DNA of 64,000 nt from Lentzea sp. NBRC 102530 (lineage in GTDB: Bacteria > Actinomycetota > Actinomycetes > Mycobacteriales > Pseudonocardiaceae): NCBI RefSeq assembly GCF_030269365.1, contig NZ_BSTF01000007.1:424322-488321 (forward strand), in the 5' to 3' direction. The stretch's first letter is position 1. Each line of letters begins with the position of its first letter. This document shows, piece by piece, positions 1-7,887 of this stretch. Position numbers and translations under genes: made by a program. Under the pieces are notes generated by a model. It was not told where the DNA came from and made no database searches. It saw only the letters and a program-made list of their open reading frames with translations.

Positions 1-1048
1 GCACGCCCAGCCGGTCGAGCGTGGCGGGCACCTCGACCGCCGCGCCGGCGGGCAGGTTGGTGATCAGGCCGTCGTTCGCGACGTTCACCTGGATCGTCCG
101 CCGCTGCCCGGTGACGAGGCTGTGGATCACCTGCGGCGCGTACTCGACGGCGTCCTCCGTCAGCGGTGGCGGTGCGTCACCGGCGTTGAGCGCGTCCCGC
201 GTCTTCTCGTACGTGGCCACGTTCTCCGCGCTGATCGTCGCGTAGTCGCGGACCGGCAGCCGAAGTCGCTCCACTTCGGACTCGTGCGTCAGGTACCACG
301 GCACGTACTCCGAAGAGTGCTCGCTCGTCTCCGTCGGGTAGAAGCCGAACCTGCGGTAGACGTCCACGCGCACCCGCCGTGCCAGCCCCGGATCGGCGGC
401 GATCGCGGCGTCGAGCGCCGGGTACAGGTCACGTCCCCGGTGCTGCCAGCGCAGGATCCACGCCTGGTGGTTCACCCCGGCGGAGAGGAAGTCGACCTCC
501 TCGTGCGGCACGCCGACCAGGGCGCTCAGGTCGTGGATCGTCCAGTGCACCGAGTGGCACAACCCCGCGACCTTGAGCCGTGGCGCGACGGTCGCCATGT
601 ACTGGATGTTCATGGCCATCGGGTTCGTGTAGTTGAGCAGCCACGCGTCCGGGCACACGGCGAGGACGTCGGCCGCCAGCCCGTCCAGGAACGGGAACGT
701 CCGCAGCCCCCGGAAGATCCCGCCGATGCCGAGCGTGTCGCCGATGGTCTGCCGCAGCCCGAACGACTCCGGCACGTCGAAGTCCTTCAACGTCGCCTCG
801 TGCCCGCCGATCGCGACCATGTTGACGACGACGTCCGCGCCTGCCAACGCCTCCCTGCGCTCCAGTGAGGCGCGCACGTTCGCCGCCCCGGCCAGGCGGG
901 CCAGCGCCTCGGCGACCTCCAGCCGTTCGGCGTCGATGTCGTGCAACGAGATCGTGCACTCGGCCAGCTCGGGAAACGACAGGACGTCGCGGAGCAGCTG
1001 GCGGGTGAACTCGACGGAACCCGCGCCCACGAACGCGATGGTGAACAT
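1..1048 (-). CDS. GH4 family glycosidase (alpha-galactosidase/MelA-like), C-terminus off the window
   Basis: NAD+- and divalent-metal-dependent glycosidase of family GH4, acting in the cytoplasm on an imported oligosaccharide. The 349 visible residues begin with a Rossmann motif (FVGAGSVEFT). They then show LLNYTNPMAMN, GLCHSVHW and a GVNHQAW motif, the nucleotide and metal/substrate signatures of the MelA branch. GH4 proteins are usually 430-450 aa, so about 90 residues lie beyond base 1. The ATG is 3 nt after the aldolase stop, so this is the last visible gene of the operon. Exact specificity (alpha-galactoside, galactosaminide or 6-phospho-glycoside) cannot be read from sequence. The operon context favours a galacto-configured substrate. 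Confidence 0.88.
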   Translation of the reverse strand, partial: MFTIAFVGAGSVEFTRQLLRDVLSFPELAECTISLHDIDAERLEVAEALARLAGAANVRASLERREALAGADVVVNMVAIGGHEATLKDFDVPESFGLRQTIGDTLGIGGIFRGLRTFPFLDGLAADVLAVCPDAWLLNYTNPMAMNIQYMATVAPRLKVAGLCHSVHWTIHDLSALVGVPHEEVDFLSAGVNHQAWILRWQHRGRDLYPALDAAIAADPGLARRVRVDVYRRFGFYPTETSEHSSEYVPWYLTHESEVERLRLPVRDYATISAENVATYEKTRDALNAGDAPPPLTEDAVEYAPQVIHSLVTGQRRTIQVNVANDGLITNLPAGAAVEVPATLDRLGV

Positions 1049-1051
1049 TGA

Positions 1052-1873
1052 TCAGCCTTCCAGTACCCGGATGAGCCGAGCGACCTCGGCGGACATGGCC
1101 TCGCGACCGGCACCGAGGTAGCGCCGGGGGTCGACGAGCGACGGCTGCTCGTCGAGCACGGTCCGCACGCTCGCGGTGAAGTGCTTGTTGAGCTGGGTGG
1201 CGATGTTGATCTTCCGCATCCCGGCTCGCACCGCCGCCGCGAGGCTCTCGTCCGCCACCCCGGACGACCCGTGCAGCACCAACGGCACCGGCACAGCTCT
1301 GTGCAGCAACGAGATCAGCTCGAAGTCCAGCTCGGCGTCCCGCGTCAGCATCGCGTGCGACGACCCGACCGCCACGGCGAGCAGGTCGACGCCCGTCGCC
1401 GCCACGTAGGCCGCCGCGTCCCGCGGATCGGTGCGCACCCCCGGCGCGTGCACGCCGTCCTTGCCCCCGATCTCCCCGAGTTCCGCCTCGACGGCCACCC
1501 CGGCCTCGTGGCACTCCCGCACGACCTCGGCGGTGCGGGCGACGTTCTCCTCGTGCGCCAGCGCGGACGCGTCGAACATGACCGACCCGAACCCCAGCCG
1601 CACCGCCTCCCGCACCAGGTCCTCGGACGTGGCGTGGTCGAGGTGCACGGCGATCGGCGCGCGGGCGGCGGCCGCGACCGAGAGCGTGGCGGCCCCGATG
1701 GGCTTCAGCGAACCGTGGTAGCGCACGGCGTTCTCGCTGATCTGGAGCACGACGGACGCGCCGGTCTCGTCGGCGGCGGCGGCGATCGCCTCGGCGTGCT
1801 CGACCTGGATCACGTTGAACGCGGGCACCGGCGCGGGCCCGTCGATGATCTCGCGGAGCTGGATCAACGGCAT
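1052..1873 (-). CDS. Class II ketose-bisphosphate aldolase (tagatose/fructose-bisphosphate type)
   Basis: Zinc-dependent class II aldolase of 273 aa, the length of GatY/KbaY/FbaA enzymes. It would split tagatose- or fructose-1,6-bisphosphate into dihydroxyacetone phosphate and glyceraldehyde-3-phosphate. Visible metal and substrate motifs are AVHLDHA, AELGEIGGKDG, VLHGSSG and KINIATQLN. The frame stays open far upstream, but ATG 1873 (MPLIQLREI) starts the family homology and lies 13 nt after the kinase stop. With the adjacent SIS protein and PfkB kinase it completes an Aga/Lac-type tagatose-6-phosphate route. The choice of tagatose over fructose is inferred from neighbours only. Confidence 0.9.
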   Translation of the reverse strand: MPLIQLREIIDGPAPVPAFNVIQVEHAEAIAAAADETGASVVLQISENAVRYHGSLKPIGAATLSVAAAARAPIAVHLDHATSEDLVREAVRLGFGSVMFDASALAHEENVARTAEVVRECHEAGVAVEAELGEIGGKDGVHAPGVRTDPRDAAAYVAATGVDLLAVAVGSSHAMLTRDAELDFELISLLHRAVPVPLVLHGSSGVADESLAAAVRAGMRKINIATQLNKHFTASVRTVLDEQPSLVDPRRYLGAGREAMSAEVARLIRVLEG

Positions 1874-1886
1874 GGTCTGGTTCCCG

Positions 1887-2906
1887 TCACACTCGTCTGG
1901 GCACGATGACGGCCCGGTGCTGGTCGTAGAAGGAGCGGTCGAAGTCGCCGGCGAGCGGGGCGCGCACGGCCGCGGCGGACAGGGCGACGGCCTCGGCGAG
2001 CCGTCGTGGCCACGGCAGGTGCCAGGTGGCGACCAGGGCGGCGACGGCGGCGTCGCCGGCACCGGTCGGGTTGCCGCGCAGGACCTCGGGTGGCGCGGCG
2101 GTCCAGACGCCGTCGGGGGTGTAGGCGGTCATGCCGTTGGCGCCGTCGGAGACGAGGGCGGCTTCGGCACCAAGCACCCGAGGGTCGTCCGCTGTGGAGG
2201 AAGCGGGGGCCGGGCGCGGGTGCGAGGTGGCCAGTGCGGACGCGGCGGCGGACTCCGGCCGGGACGAGGCGAGCAGCGCGCTCGCGGCGGACTCCGGCCG
2301 GGACGAGGTGTCCAGCGCGCTCGCGGCGGACTCGCTCACCGCGAGCGCGGCCGCGAGTTCCCCGCGGTTCGGCGTGATCACCGCGGGCCCCGCCGCCGCC
2401 CCCGCAGCCAGCGCCGGCCCATCCGCGTCCAGCACCACCGGCGCCCGAGAAGCCCGCACGAGCGTCGCGTACGCATCCCCCGGCAGCCCCTGCGGCAACG
2501 ACCCCGACAACACCACGACGTCGGCCTCCAGCCCCGCGAAGTGCCGGACGAACCCCGCCCATTCCTCCTCCGTCACCACCGGCCCGGGCTCGGCGAACAA
2601 CGTCGCCTCCCCCGCCTCCCCGACCACCGCGACCGTCCGCCGCGTCTCCCCCGCGATCGGGAACATCGCCGCGGCCATCCCGGCCCGGGCCAGGTCGTCG
2701 CACAACGCCGCCCCCGCCGCGCCACCCACCAGCCCGGTCGCGACCACGGACACCCCGAGCCCGTGCAGCACCCGCGCCACGTTCACCCCCTTGCCGCCGG
2801 CCCGCACCGCGACGTCCGAAACCCGATGCGTGGCACCGGGTTCCACCGCCCCGACCCGGTAGGTGACGTCCAGGGCCGCGTTCAGGGTGACCGTCAACGC
2901 CCTCAC
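1887..2906 (-). CDS. PfkB-family sugar-phosphate kinase (LacC/FruK-like) with a repeat insertion
   Basis: Kinase of 339 aa that phosphorylates a ketose phosphate (tagatose-6-P or fructose-1-P) at the expense of ATP. It shows the N-terminal GGKGVNVARVLHGLG motif, a VVLSGSLPQG segment and the C-terminal NPTGAGDA motif with the catalytic Asp. The GTG start overlaps the stop of the upstream SIS gene (GTGA), so translation is coupled. The protein is about 30 residues longer than usual because a Ser/Ala/Pro-rich insert (residues about 189-243), partly a 13-residue tandem repeat, sits in the variable loop before the VSDGANGM strand. The insert is in frame and probably tolerated. Confidence 0.87.
   Translation of the reverse strand: MRALTVTLNAALDVTYRVGAVEPGATHRVSDVAVRAGGKGVNVARVLHGLGVSVVATGLVGGAAGAALCDDLARAGMAAAMFPIAGETRRTVAVVGEAGEATLFAEPGPVVTEEEWAGFVRHFAGLEADVVVLSGSLPQGLPGDAYATLVRASRAPVVLDADGPALAAGAAAGPAVITPNRGELAAALAVSESAASALDTSSRPESAASALLASSRPESAAASALATSHPRPAPASSTADDPRVLGAEAALVSDGANGMTAYTPDGVWTAAPPEVLRGNPTGAGDAAVAALVATWHLPWPRRLAEAVALSAAAVRAPLAGDFDRSFYDQHRAVIVPRRV
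2245..2334. repeat. 39-bp tandem repeat inside the kinase gene
   Basis: Two nearly identical 39-bp units (2245-2283 and 2284-2322), each beginning GCGGCGGACTCC, are followed by a 12-bp partial third unit. The period is a multiple of three, so the kinase frame is kept and the protein gains 13-residue repeats (SRPESAASAL-type). Array length may vary between strains. Confidence 0.9.
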
Positions 2907-3802
2907 GGCGTGCCGTCGAGGATGACCGAGCGGGTGAGGTTGCGCGGCGCGTCGGGGTCGAGCCCGCGCAGCAGGGCGACCTCCACGGCCAACCGGTGCA
3001 CGGCCACGAGTTCGGCCAGCGGGTCGCGGGCGCGGGCGATCCAGCGGCCCCCGGTGGCGGCGACGTCCACCTCGAGCCCGGTCGGCGGCGTCCCGAACGA
3101 CCACACCAGCGACCCCTCGTCGGTGATCGCGATCGGCCCGTGCCGGTACTCCGCGGCGGGGTACGACTCGGCCCACGACAACGAGGCCTCGCGCATCTTC
3201 AACGCGGCCTCGGCGGCGAGTCCGGTCGTCCACGGCGCACCGCCGAGGAACGTGAACTGGTTGCGCTCCACCAGGTCCGCGCCGAGCGGATCGGCCAGCG
3301 CCTGCTCCGCGTCGAGCACCGCGCGGTCCAGCCGTTCACCGAGGTGGGCGCGCAGCAGCACGAGGGCGGTCGTCGCGAACCGGGTCTGCACGACCGAGCG
3401 TTCGTCGGCGAACTCCAGCGCCACCACGTGGTCCGCCAACGAGGTCACAGGCGTGCCAGGCGTCCCGACGATCGCCGTCGTGGGCACGGTCAGGCGCCGC
3501 ACCACGTCGATCACCTCGGTCGTGGTGCCCGAGCGGGTCAACGCCACCACGCGGTCGTAAGCCCGGCCGAACGGGAACTCCGACGCGGCGAAGGCGTCCG
3601 TCTCGCCCAGGCCCGCGTCCTCGCGCAGCCGGGCGTAGGCCTGGGCCATGAACCACGACGTGCCGCAACCGATCACGGCGACGCGTTCCCCCGGCGACGG
3701 CAGGGAGGCGACGGTGTCAGGATCGGCGGCCAGTGCGATCGCCCGGCGCCAGCACGCGGGCTGGGACGCGATCTCCTCGGTGGTGTGCAGCTGAGTGTGC
3801 AT
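2903..3802 (-). CDS. SIS-domain sugar-phosphate isomerase/deaminase (AgaS/GlmS-C-like)
   Basis: Protein of 299 aa with two SIS folds like the isomerase half of GlmS and like AgaS. The N-terminal EIASQPACWRRA matches the family's EIxxQPxxW signature. GCGTSWFM and SGTTTEV are phosphosugar-binding loops, and EYRHGP is the conserved region of the second SIS domain. It would convert an amino-sugar phosphate (galactosamine-6-P or glucosamine-6-P) to the ketose phosphate with loss of ammonia. ATG 3802 has a GGAGGA ribosome site; the longer open frame upstream lies over the permease gene. The next gene (kinase) overlaps by 4 nt. Confidence 0.85.
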   Translation of the reverse strand: MHTQLHTTEEIASQPACWRRAIALAADPDTVASLPSPGERVAVIGCGTSWFMAQAYARLREDAGLGETDAFAASEFPFGRAYDRVVALTRSGTTTEVIDVVRRLTVPTTAIVGTPGTPVTSLADHVVALEFADERSVVQTRFATTALVLLRAHLGERLDRAVLDAEQALADPLGADLVERNQFTFLGGAPWTTGLAAEAALKMREASLSWAESYPAAEYRHGPIAITDEGSLVWSFGTPPTGLEVDVAATGGRWIARARDPLAELVAVHRLAVEVALLRGLDPDAPRNLTRSVILDGTP

Positions 3803-3825
3803 GGCGGATTCCTCCGGTTGTTCAG

Positions 3826-4632
3826 TCACTTGATGCCCGCTGCGGCCACCGACCGCACGAAGAACCGCTGGGCGAAGAAGAAGACGAGCAGGACGGGCAG
3901 CTGGCTGAGCACCGTGCCGGCCATGAGCTTGGGCCAGTTCGTGGTGTGCGCGCCCTGGAACGACTGCAGTCCCAGTTGGACGGTCATCACACCGGGGCTC
4001 TGCACCGCGATCAACGGCCACAGGAAGTCGTTCCAGGTCTGCAGGAACGTGAGCACGGCGAGGGTGGCGAGCGTCGGCCGCATCAACGGCAGCAGCACCT
4101 GCAGCAACGTGCGCAGGCGAGACGCGCCGTCGATCCGCGCGGCCTCCTCCAGCTCCCGCGGCAAGGTCGTGAAGAACTGCCGCATCAGGAACACGCCGAA
4201 CGCCGTCGCCAGGTTGGGCGCGATCAACGCCCCCAAGGTGTCCACCAGCCCCAGCGACCGCATCATGATCAGCAGCGGCAGCATGACGATCTGGAACGGC
4301 ACCATCAGGGTCGCCAGCATCAGCACGAACGCGACCTTCGACCCGATGAACGGGATGCGCGCGAACGCGTACCCGGCCAGCGAGCAGAGCAGCAGGTTGC
4401 CGCCGACGCACACGATCGACACGACGAAGCTGTTGACCAGCCACGACCCCAAGGGTGCGTCCCGCACGGCCGCGAGGTAGTTCTCCCACTCGATCCCACC
4501 CGGCAGCCCCGGCGGGAACCGCCGCGACTCCTCCTGGGTGGAGATCGACACGAGGATCATCCACACCAGCGGCGTCACCATCACGAGCGAGAGCGGCAGC
4601 AGGACCAGGTGCAGGGCGCTCGGCCTTCTCAT
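3826..4632 (-). CDS. Sugar ABC transporter permease, MalG type
   Basis: Integral membrane permease of 268 aa with six predicted hydrophobic segments. The EAA loop (EEAARIDGASRLRTLLQVLLP) contacts the ATPase, and the C-terminal AAGIK ending is typical of carbohydrate (CUT1) permeases. ATG 4632 overlaps the stop of the MalF-type permease gene (ATGA). It pairs with that permease and the lipoprotein to form an importer. No ATPase gene is present in the operon, so a shared MsiK-like ATPase elsewhere is expected, as is usual in actinomycetes. Confidence 0.93.
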   Translation of the reverse strand: MRRPSALHLVLLPLSLVMVTPLVWMILVSISTQEESRRFPPGLPGGIEWENYLAAVRDAPLGSWLVNSFVVSIVCVGGNLLLCSLAGYAFARIPFIGSKVAFVLMLATLMVPFQIVMLPLLIMMRSLGLVDTLGALIAPNLATAFGVFLMRQFFTTLPRELEEAARIDGASRLRTLLQVLLPLMRPTLATLAVLTFLQTWNDFLWPLIAVQSPGVMTVQLGLQSFQGAHTTNWPKLMAGTVLSQLPVLLVFFFAQRFFVRSVAAAGIK

Positions 4633-5570
4633 CGGACCTCGTAGTGGGACGTGCGGCGGTTGAACCGCAACTGGACGAGGGTGAACGCGCCGATCACCAG
4701 GAACACCGCGCAGCCGATGGCCGCCGCGTAGCCGCCGTCGAAACTGACGAACGCCTCGTTGTAGAGGTGGTAGACCAGCACGGTCGTCGCGCGCAGCGGC
4801 CCGCCCTTGGTCGTCACGTAGACGGCGTCGAAGAGCTGCAAGCCGTTGATCGTGAGCCACACCAGCAGGAACCCGGTGGCGGGCGCGACCAGCGGCAGTT
4901 CGACGTGCCAGAACGACCGGGCGCGGCCACAACCGTCCAGGCTGGACGCCTCGATCAGGTCCTTCGGCACGTTCTGCAACGCCGCCAGGTAGATGATGAC
5001 CGCGAACCCGAGCCAGCCCCACACCGTCATCGCGACGACGGAGAACAACGCCTGGCCGGGATCGGCGAAGAAGCCCTGCTTCGGCAGGCCGACGGCGTCC
5101 AGCGCGGCGTTGACCAGCCCGAACTGCGGGTTCGCCAGCCAGCTGAACATGATGCCGGTCGCGACCGTCGAGGTCACCAGCGGCACGGACACCGCGAGCC
5201 GGTACAGCACGACCCCGCGGATCTGCTGGTTGAGCATGACCGCGATCGGCAACGCCAGCGCGAGCGTCACCGGCACGAACAGCACGACGTAGACCAACGT
5301 CCGGCGGGCCGCGTCCCAGAACAACGGGTCGGCGACGAGCTTGGCGTAGTTGTCGCCGCCCGCGAACGTGCCGGGTGAGGTGAGGTCGGTGTGCTGGAAC
5401 GACAGCACCGCCGACCACACCACGGGCACCAGGCCGAACAGGCCGATCAGGACCACCGCCGGTGCCGCGAAGCCCCAGCCGGACACGTGGTCGGCGAGGT
5501 TGCGCGGACGGTTCGCCGGCGCGCGCTCGCGGACGGCCTGCGCGGGCCGGGTCTCGAGGTCGGCCGTCAT
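4629..5570 (-). CDS. Sugar ABC transporter permease, MalF/UgpA type
   Basis: Permease of 313 aa with a cytoplasmic N-terminus of about 30 residues, six hydrophobic segments and an EAA-like loop (DLIEASSLDGCGRARSFWH). It is the CUT1-family partner of the next gene. ATG 5570 overlaps the stop of the binding-protein gene by 4 nt, so expression is coupled. Substrate is unknown; the operon suggests a galactosamine- or galactose-containing oligosaccharide. Confidence 0.93.
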   Translation of the reverse strand: MTADLETRPAQAVRERAPANRPRNLADHVSGWGFAAPAVVLIGLFGLVPVVWSAVLSFQHTDLTSPGTFAGGDNYAKLVADPLFWDAARRTLVYVVLFVPVTLALALPIAVMLNQQIRGVVLYRLAVSVPLVTSTVATGIMFSWLANPQFGLVNAALDAVGLPKQGFFADPGQALFSVVAMTVWGWLGFAVIIYLAALQNVPKDLIEASSLDGCGRARSFWHVELPLVAPATGFLLVWLTINGLQLFDAVYVTTKGGPLRATTVLVYHLYNEAFVSFDGGYAAAIGCAVFLVIGAFTLVQLRFNRRTSHYEVR

Positions 5571-6835
5571 GAACCCGCGAGCTCCTGGTCGACCTCACCG
5601 CGGGCCTGGTCCAGCGCCGCCTGCGGTTCCGCCTGCCCCAGCAGCACCGACTGCACGGCCGTGCCCAGCACCTGCGAGATCTTCGGGTACTGCGGGATGT
5701 TCGGCCGCGCCTTGGTGACGTTCTGCGCGAGGTTGTCGACGAACACCTTGGTGCCGGGGTACTTCGCCTCGAACTCGGCGTACCCGGCGAGGTCCACTTC
5801 GGACTGCCGGATCGGCAGGTGCCCGGTCTCCATGGCGAACTCGAGGTGGATCTCCGCCGACAGCAGCCACTTCAGGAACGGCACGGCGTTCTTGCGGCCG
5901 TTCTCGCCGAACACGACGAACGTGTCGGGGCCCGCGATCGTCGCGTGGCTGACCTTGCCCGGCAGGAACTGCACGCCGTACGACACGTCCTCGTTGATCG
6001 AGCCGAGGTCCCACGGCCCGGTCCAGAGCATGCCGATGCGCCCGGAGTTGAACAGGTTCAGGTACTGCTGGTCACCGGCGTCGAGGTAGACCGACTTGTC
6101 CGTGACGGCCATGTCCTTCAACAACTGCATGGCCTGAAGACCCGCGGGCGAGGCGAACGCCGACTTCTTGCCGTCCGCCGACAGCAGGTCACCACCCGCC
6201 TGCCAGAGCAGCGCGAGGAACCGCCAGACCGTGTCCTCGGTGCCGTCGTTGACGTAGGCCCAGCCGAACCGGCCGTCCGCCGTCAGCTTCTGGGCCGCCG
6301 CACGGAACTCGTCCCACGTCCAGGTGGGCGTCGGGTGCGCGATCCCGACCTCGTCGAACAGCTTCTCGTTGTACACCAGCGAGAGGTTGTCGACGAGCGC
6401 GGGAACGCCGTAGACCTTGCCGTCCACGGTGGACGCCTCGCGGCCGGCCTGGAACAGGTCGTCCCAGTTGAACGCGCTGTCGCCGCGCAGGACGTCGGTC
6501 AGGTCCTGGGTCTGCTGCCTGCCGGTGAGGCCGGTGATCGAGGAGCCGTACTGGTAGGCCGCCTCCGGCGGGTTGCCCGAGGCGAACGAGGCCAGCGTCT
6601 TCTGCAACGCGTTGTCGTTGCCGCCGTTGAACACCAGCTCGACCTGCTGGTTCGGGTGCGTGGTGTTCCAGCGGTCGGCGAGCTTCGTCAGCGCGGAGGC
6701 TTCCTTGTCGGTGTAGCCGTGCCACACCCGGACCTTGCCGTCGGAGCTCGACCCCGTTCCGCAGGCGGCCGTCATGACCAGCGCGGCGCCCATCGTCAGC
6801 ACCGTGCGGCGACTCAGCCCTCTGCCGTGCGCCAT
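5567..6835 (-). CDS. Sugar ABC transporter substrate-binding lipoprotein
   Basis: Extracellular solute-binding protein of 422 aa (family 1, MalE-like). The N-terminus has twin arginines (SRRTVLTM) followed by a lipobox ending at Cys25 (MTAAC), suggesting Tat export and lipid anchoring. The mature part carries typical binding-protein segments (VRVWHGYTDKEAS, FNSGRIGMLWTGPW). ATG 6835 has a GAGGGAG ribosome site and is the first gene of the operon. The 176-bp gap to the divergent GH114 gene must contain both promoters. Confidence 0.93.
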   Translation of the reverse strand: MAHGRGLSRRTVLTMGAALVMTAACGTGSSSDGKVRVWHGYTDKEASALTKLADRWNTTHPNQQVELVFNGGNDNALQKTLASFASGNPPEAAYQYGSSITGLTGRQQTQDLTDVLRGDSAFNWDDLFQAGREASTVDGKVYGVPALVDNLSLVYNEKLFDEVGIAHPTPTWTWDEFRAAAQKLTADGRFGWAYVNDGTEDTVWRFLALLWQAGGDLLSADGKKSAFASPAGLQAMQLLKDMAVTDKSVYLDAGDQQYLNLFNSGRIGMLWTGPWDLGSINEDVSYGVQFLPGKVSHATIAGPDTFVVFGENGRKNAVPFLKWLLSAEIHLEFAMETGHLPIRQSEVDLAGYAEFEAKYPGTKVFVDNLAQNVTKARPNIPQYPKISQVLGTAVQSVLLGQAEPQAALDQARGEVDQELAGS

Positions 6836-7011
6836 GTCGACTCCCTCGCGTGGTGGGTGCGGCTCTGTGGTCGGGGACAGTAAGCCGAAATCGCTCAAAC
6901 ACGCAAGAGTCGTGACCGATTGAGATTGGTTCCTAGCTTGATTCGGACATTGTCGGTACGGTCGCTCACACCCGATCAACAAGCCTGAGCGATCAAGGAG
7001 ATTTGGCGCCT
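6836..7011. promoter_or_regulatory. Divergent promoter region between the sugar operon and the GH114 gene
   Basis: This 176-bp gap separates two divergent transcription units and is less GC-rich than its surroundings. It contains an imperfect inverted repeat (AATCGCTCAA near 6889 and TTGAGATT near 6922) and a short palindrome GACATTGTC (about 6947-6955). These are candidate operators for a DeoR/GntR-type regulator not found in the window. No convincing -35/-10 pair could be fixed by eye. Confidence 0.4.
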
Positions 7012-7848
7012 ATGACCTCCCCTGCCCGCGCCCTCGCCGGAACAGTGCTCACCGCGCTCGCCGTGGCCGCCTGCGCGGCCGTCCCGCCGGCCTCCGGCGC
7101 GGCGAGTCCCGCGCCCTTCGAGCTGCCGCCCGTCGGTGCCGTGCTCGACTACCAGCTCGGCGCCGCGTACCCCCCGCCGTCCGGCGTGAACCTCGTGACG
7201 CGCGACAGCACGGCCTCACCCGCGCCCGGGATGTACTCGATCTGCTACGTCAACGGGTTCCAGACCCAGCCCGCCGACCGGAACGTCTGGCTGAACCAGC
7301 GGGGACACCTGATCCTCAAGGGTTCCAACGGCAAGCCGATCATCGACCCGAACTGGCCGGACGAGTTCCTGCTCGACACCTCGACCTCGGCCAAGCGCAG
7401 CGAACTCGCCGGGATCATCGGCGCGACGATCGACACCTGCGCGAACAAGGGCTTCAAGGCCGTCGAGGTCGACAACCTCGACTCCTACCTGCGGTCCAAG
7501 GGCAAGCTCAGCGTCGACGACAACCTGGCGTACGCGAAGCTCCTCGCCGACCGCACGCACAACCGCGGCCTCGCGATCGGTCAGAAGAACTCGGCCGAGC
7601 AGACCGCGCGCGCCCGTAGCGAGGTCGGCTTCGACTTCGCGGTGTCGGAGGAGTGCCACCGCTGGGAGGAGTGCTCCTCGTACTCCGACGTCTACAAGGA
7701 GCACGTGATGGACATCGAGTACACCGACGACCTGCGCGGCACGTTCGAGGACGTTTGCAACGACCCGGACACCCCGGCCACGACGACGTTGCGCGACCGC
7801 TACCTGGTGGCGCCGGGCAACTCCGCGTACGCCTTCGACCACTGCTGA
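7012..7848 (+). CDS. GH114 family hydrolase (endo-alpha-1,4-polygalactosaminidase-like), secreted
   Basis: Exported enzyme of 278 aa of the GH114 TIM-barrel family, whose founding member cleaves alpha-1,4-polygalactosamine. A hydrophobic signal sequence ends in a possible lipobox (VAAC, Cys21). Candidate catalytic residues are Asp154 or Asp157 in AVEVDNLDSY and Glu213/214 in FAVSEEC, where the family keeps its acidic pair. ATG 7012 is 11 nt from AAGGAG; an in-frame TTG at 7003 is too close to it. Divergent placement from a SIS/kinase/aldolase sugar operon suggests it produces the oligosaccharide that the importer takes up. Family assignment is by motif; activity is inferred. Confidence 0.82.
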   Translation: MTSPARALAGTVLTALAVAACAAVPPASGAASPAPFELPPVGAVLDYQLGAAYPPPSGVNLVTRDSTASPAPGMYSICYVNGFQTQPADRNVWLNQRGHLILKGSNGKPIIDPNWPDEFLLDTSTSAKRSELAGIIGATIDTCANKGFKAVEVDNLDSYLRSKGKLSVDDNLAYAKLLADRTHNRGLAIGQKNSAEQTARARSEVGFDFAVSEECHRWEECSSYSDVYKEHVMDIEYTDDLRGTFEDVCNDPDTPATTTLRDRYLVAPGNSAYAFDHC

Positions 7849-7856
7849 CGAACTGA

Positions 7857-7886
7857 AGCGGGGTGGGCCGCCAAGCCCACCCCGCT
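7857..7886. terminator. Bidirectional hairpin terminator
   Basis: A perfect 12-bp stem (AGCGGGGTGGGC / GCCCACCCCGCT) with a 6-nt loop lies between the converging GH114 and radical SAM genes. It starts 8 nt after the GH114 stop and ends 1 nt before the radical SAM stop, so it can end both transcripts. Confidence 0.9.
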
Positions 7887-7887
7887 C

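Noticed and set aside
2245..2334. CRISPR-like array
   Set aside because: Tandem units touch without spacers and stay in frame in a kinase gene, so it is a coding tandem repeat.
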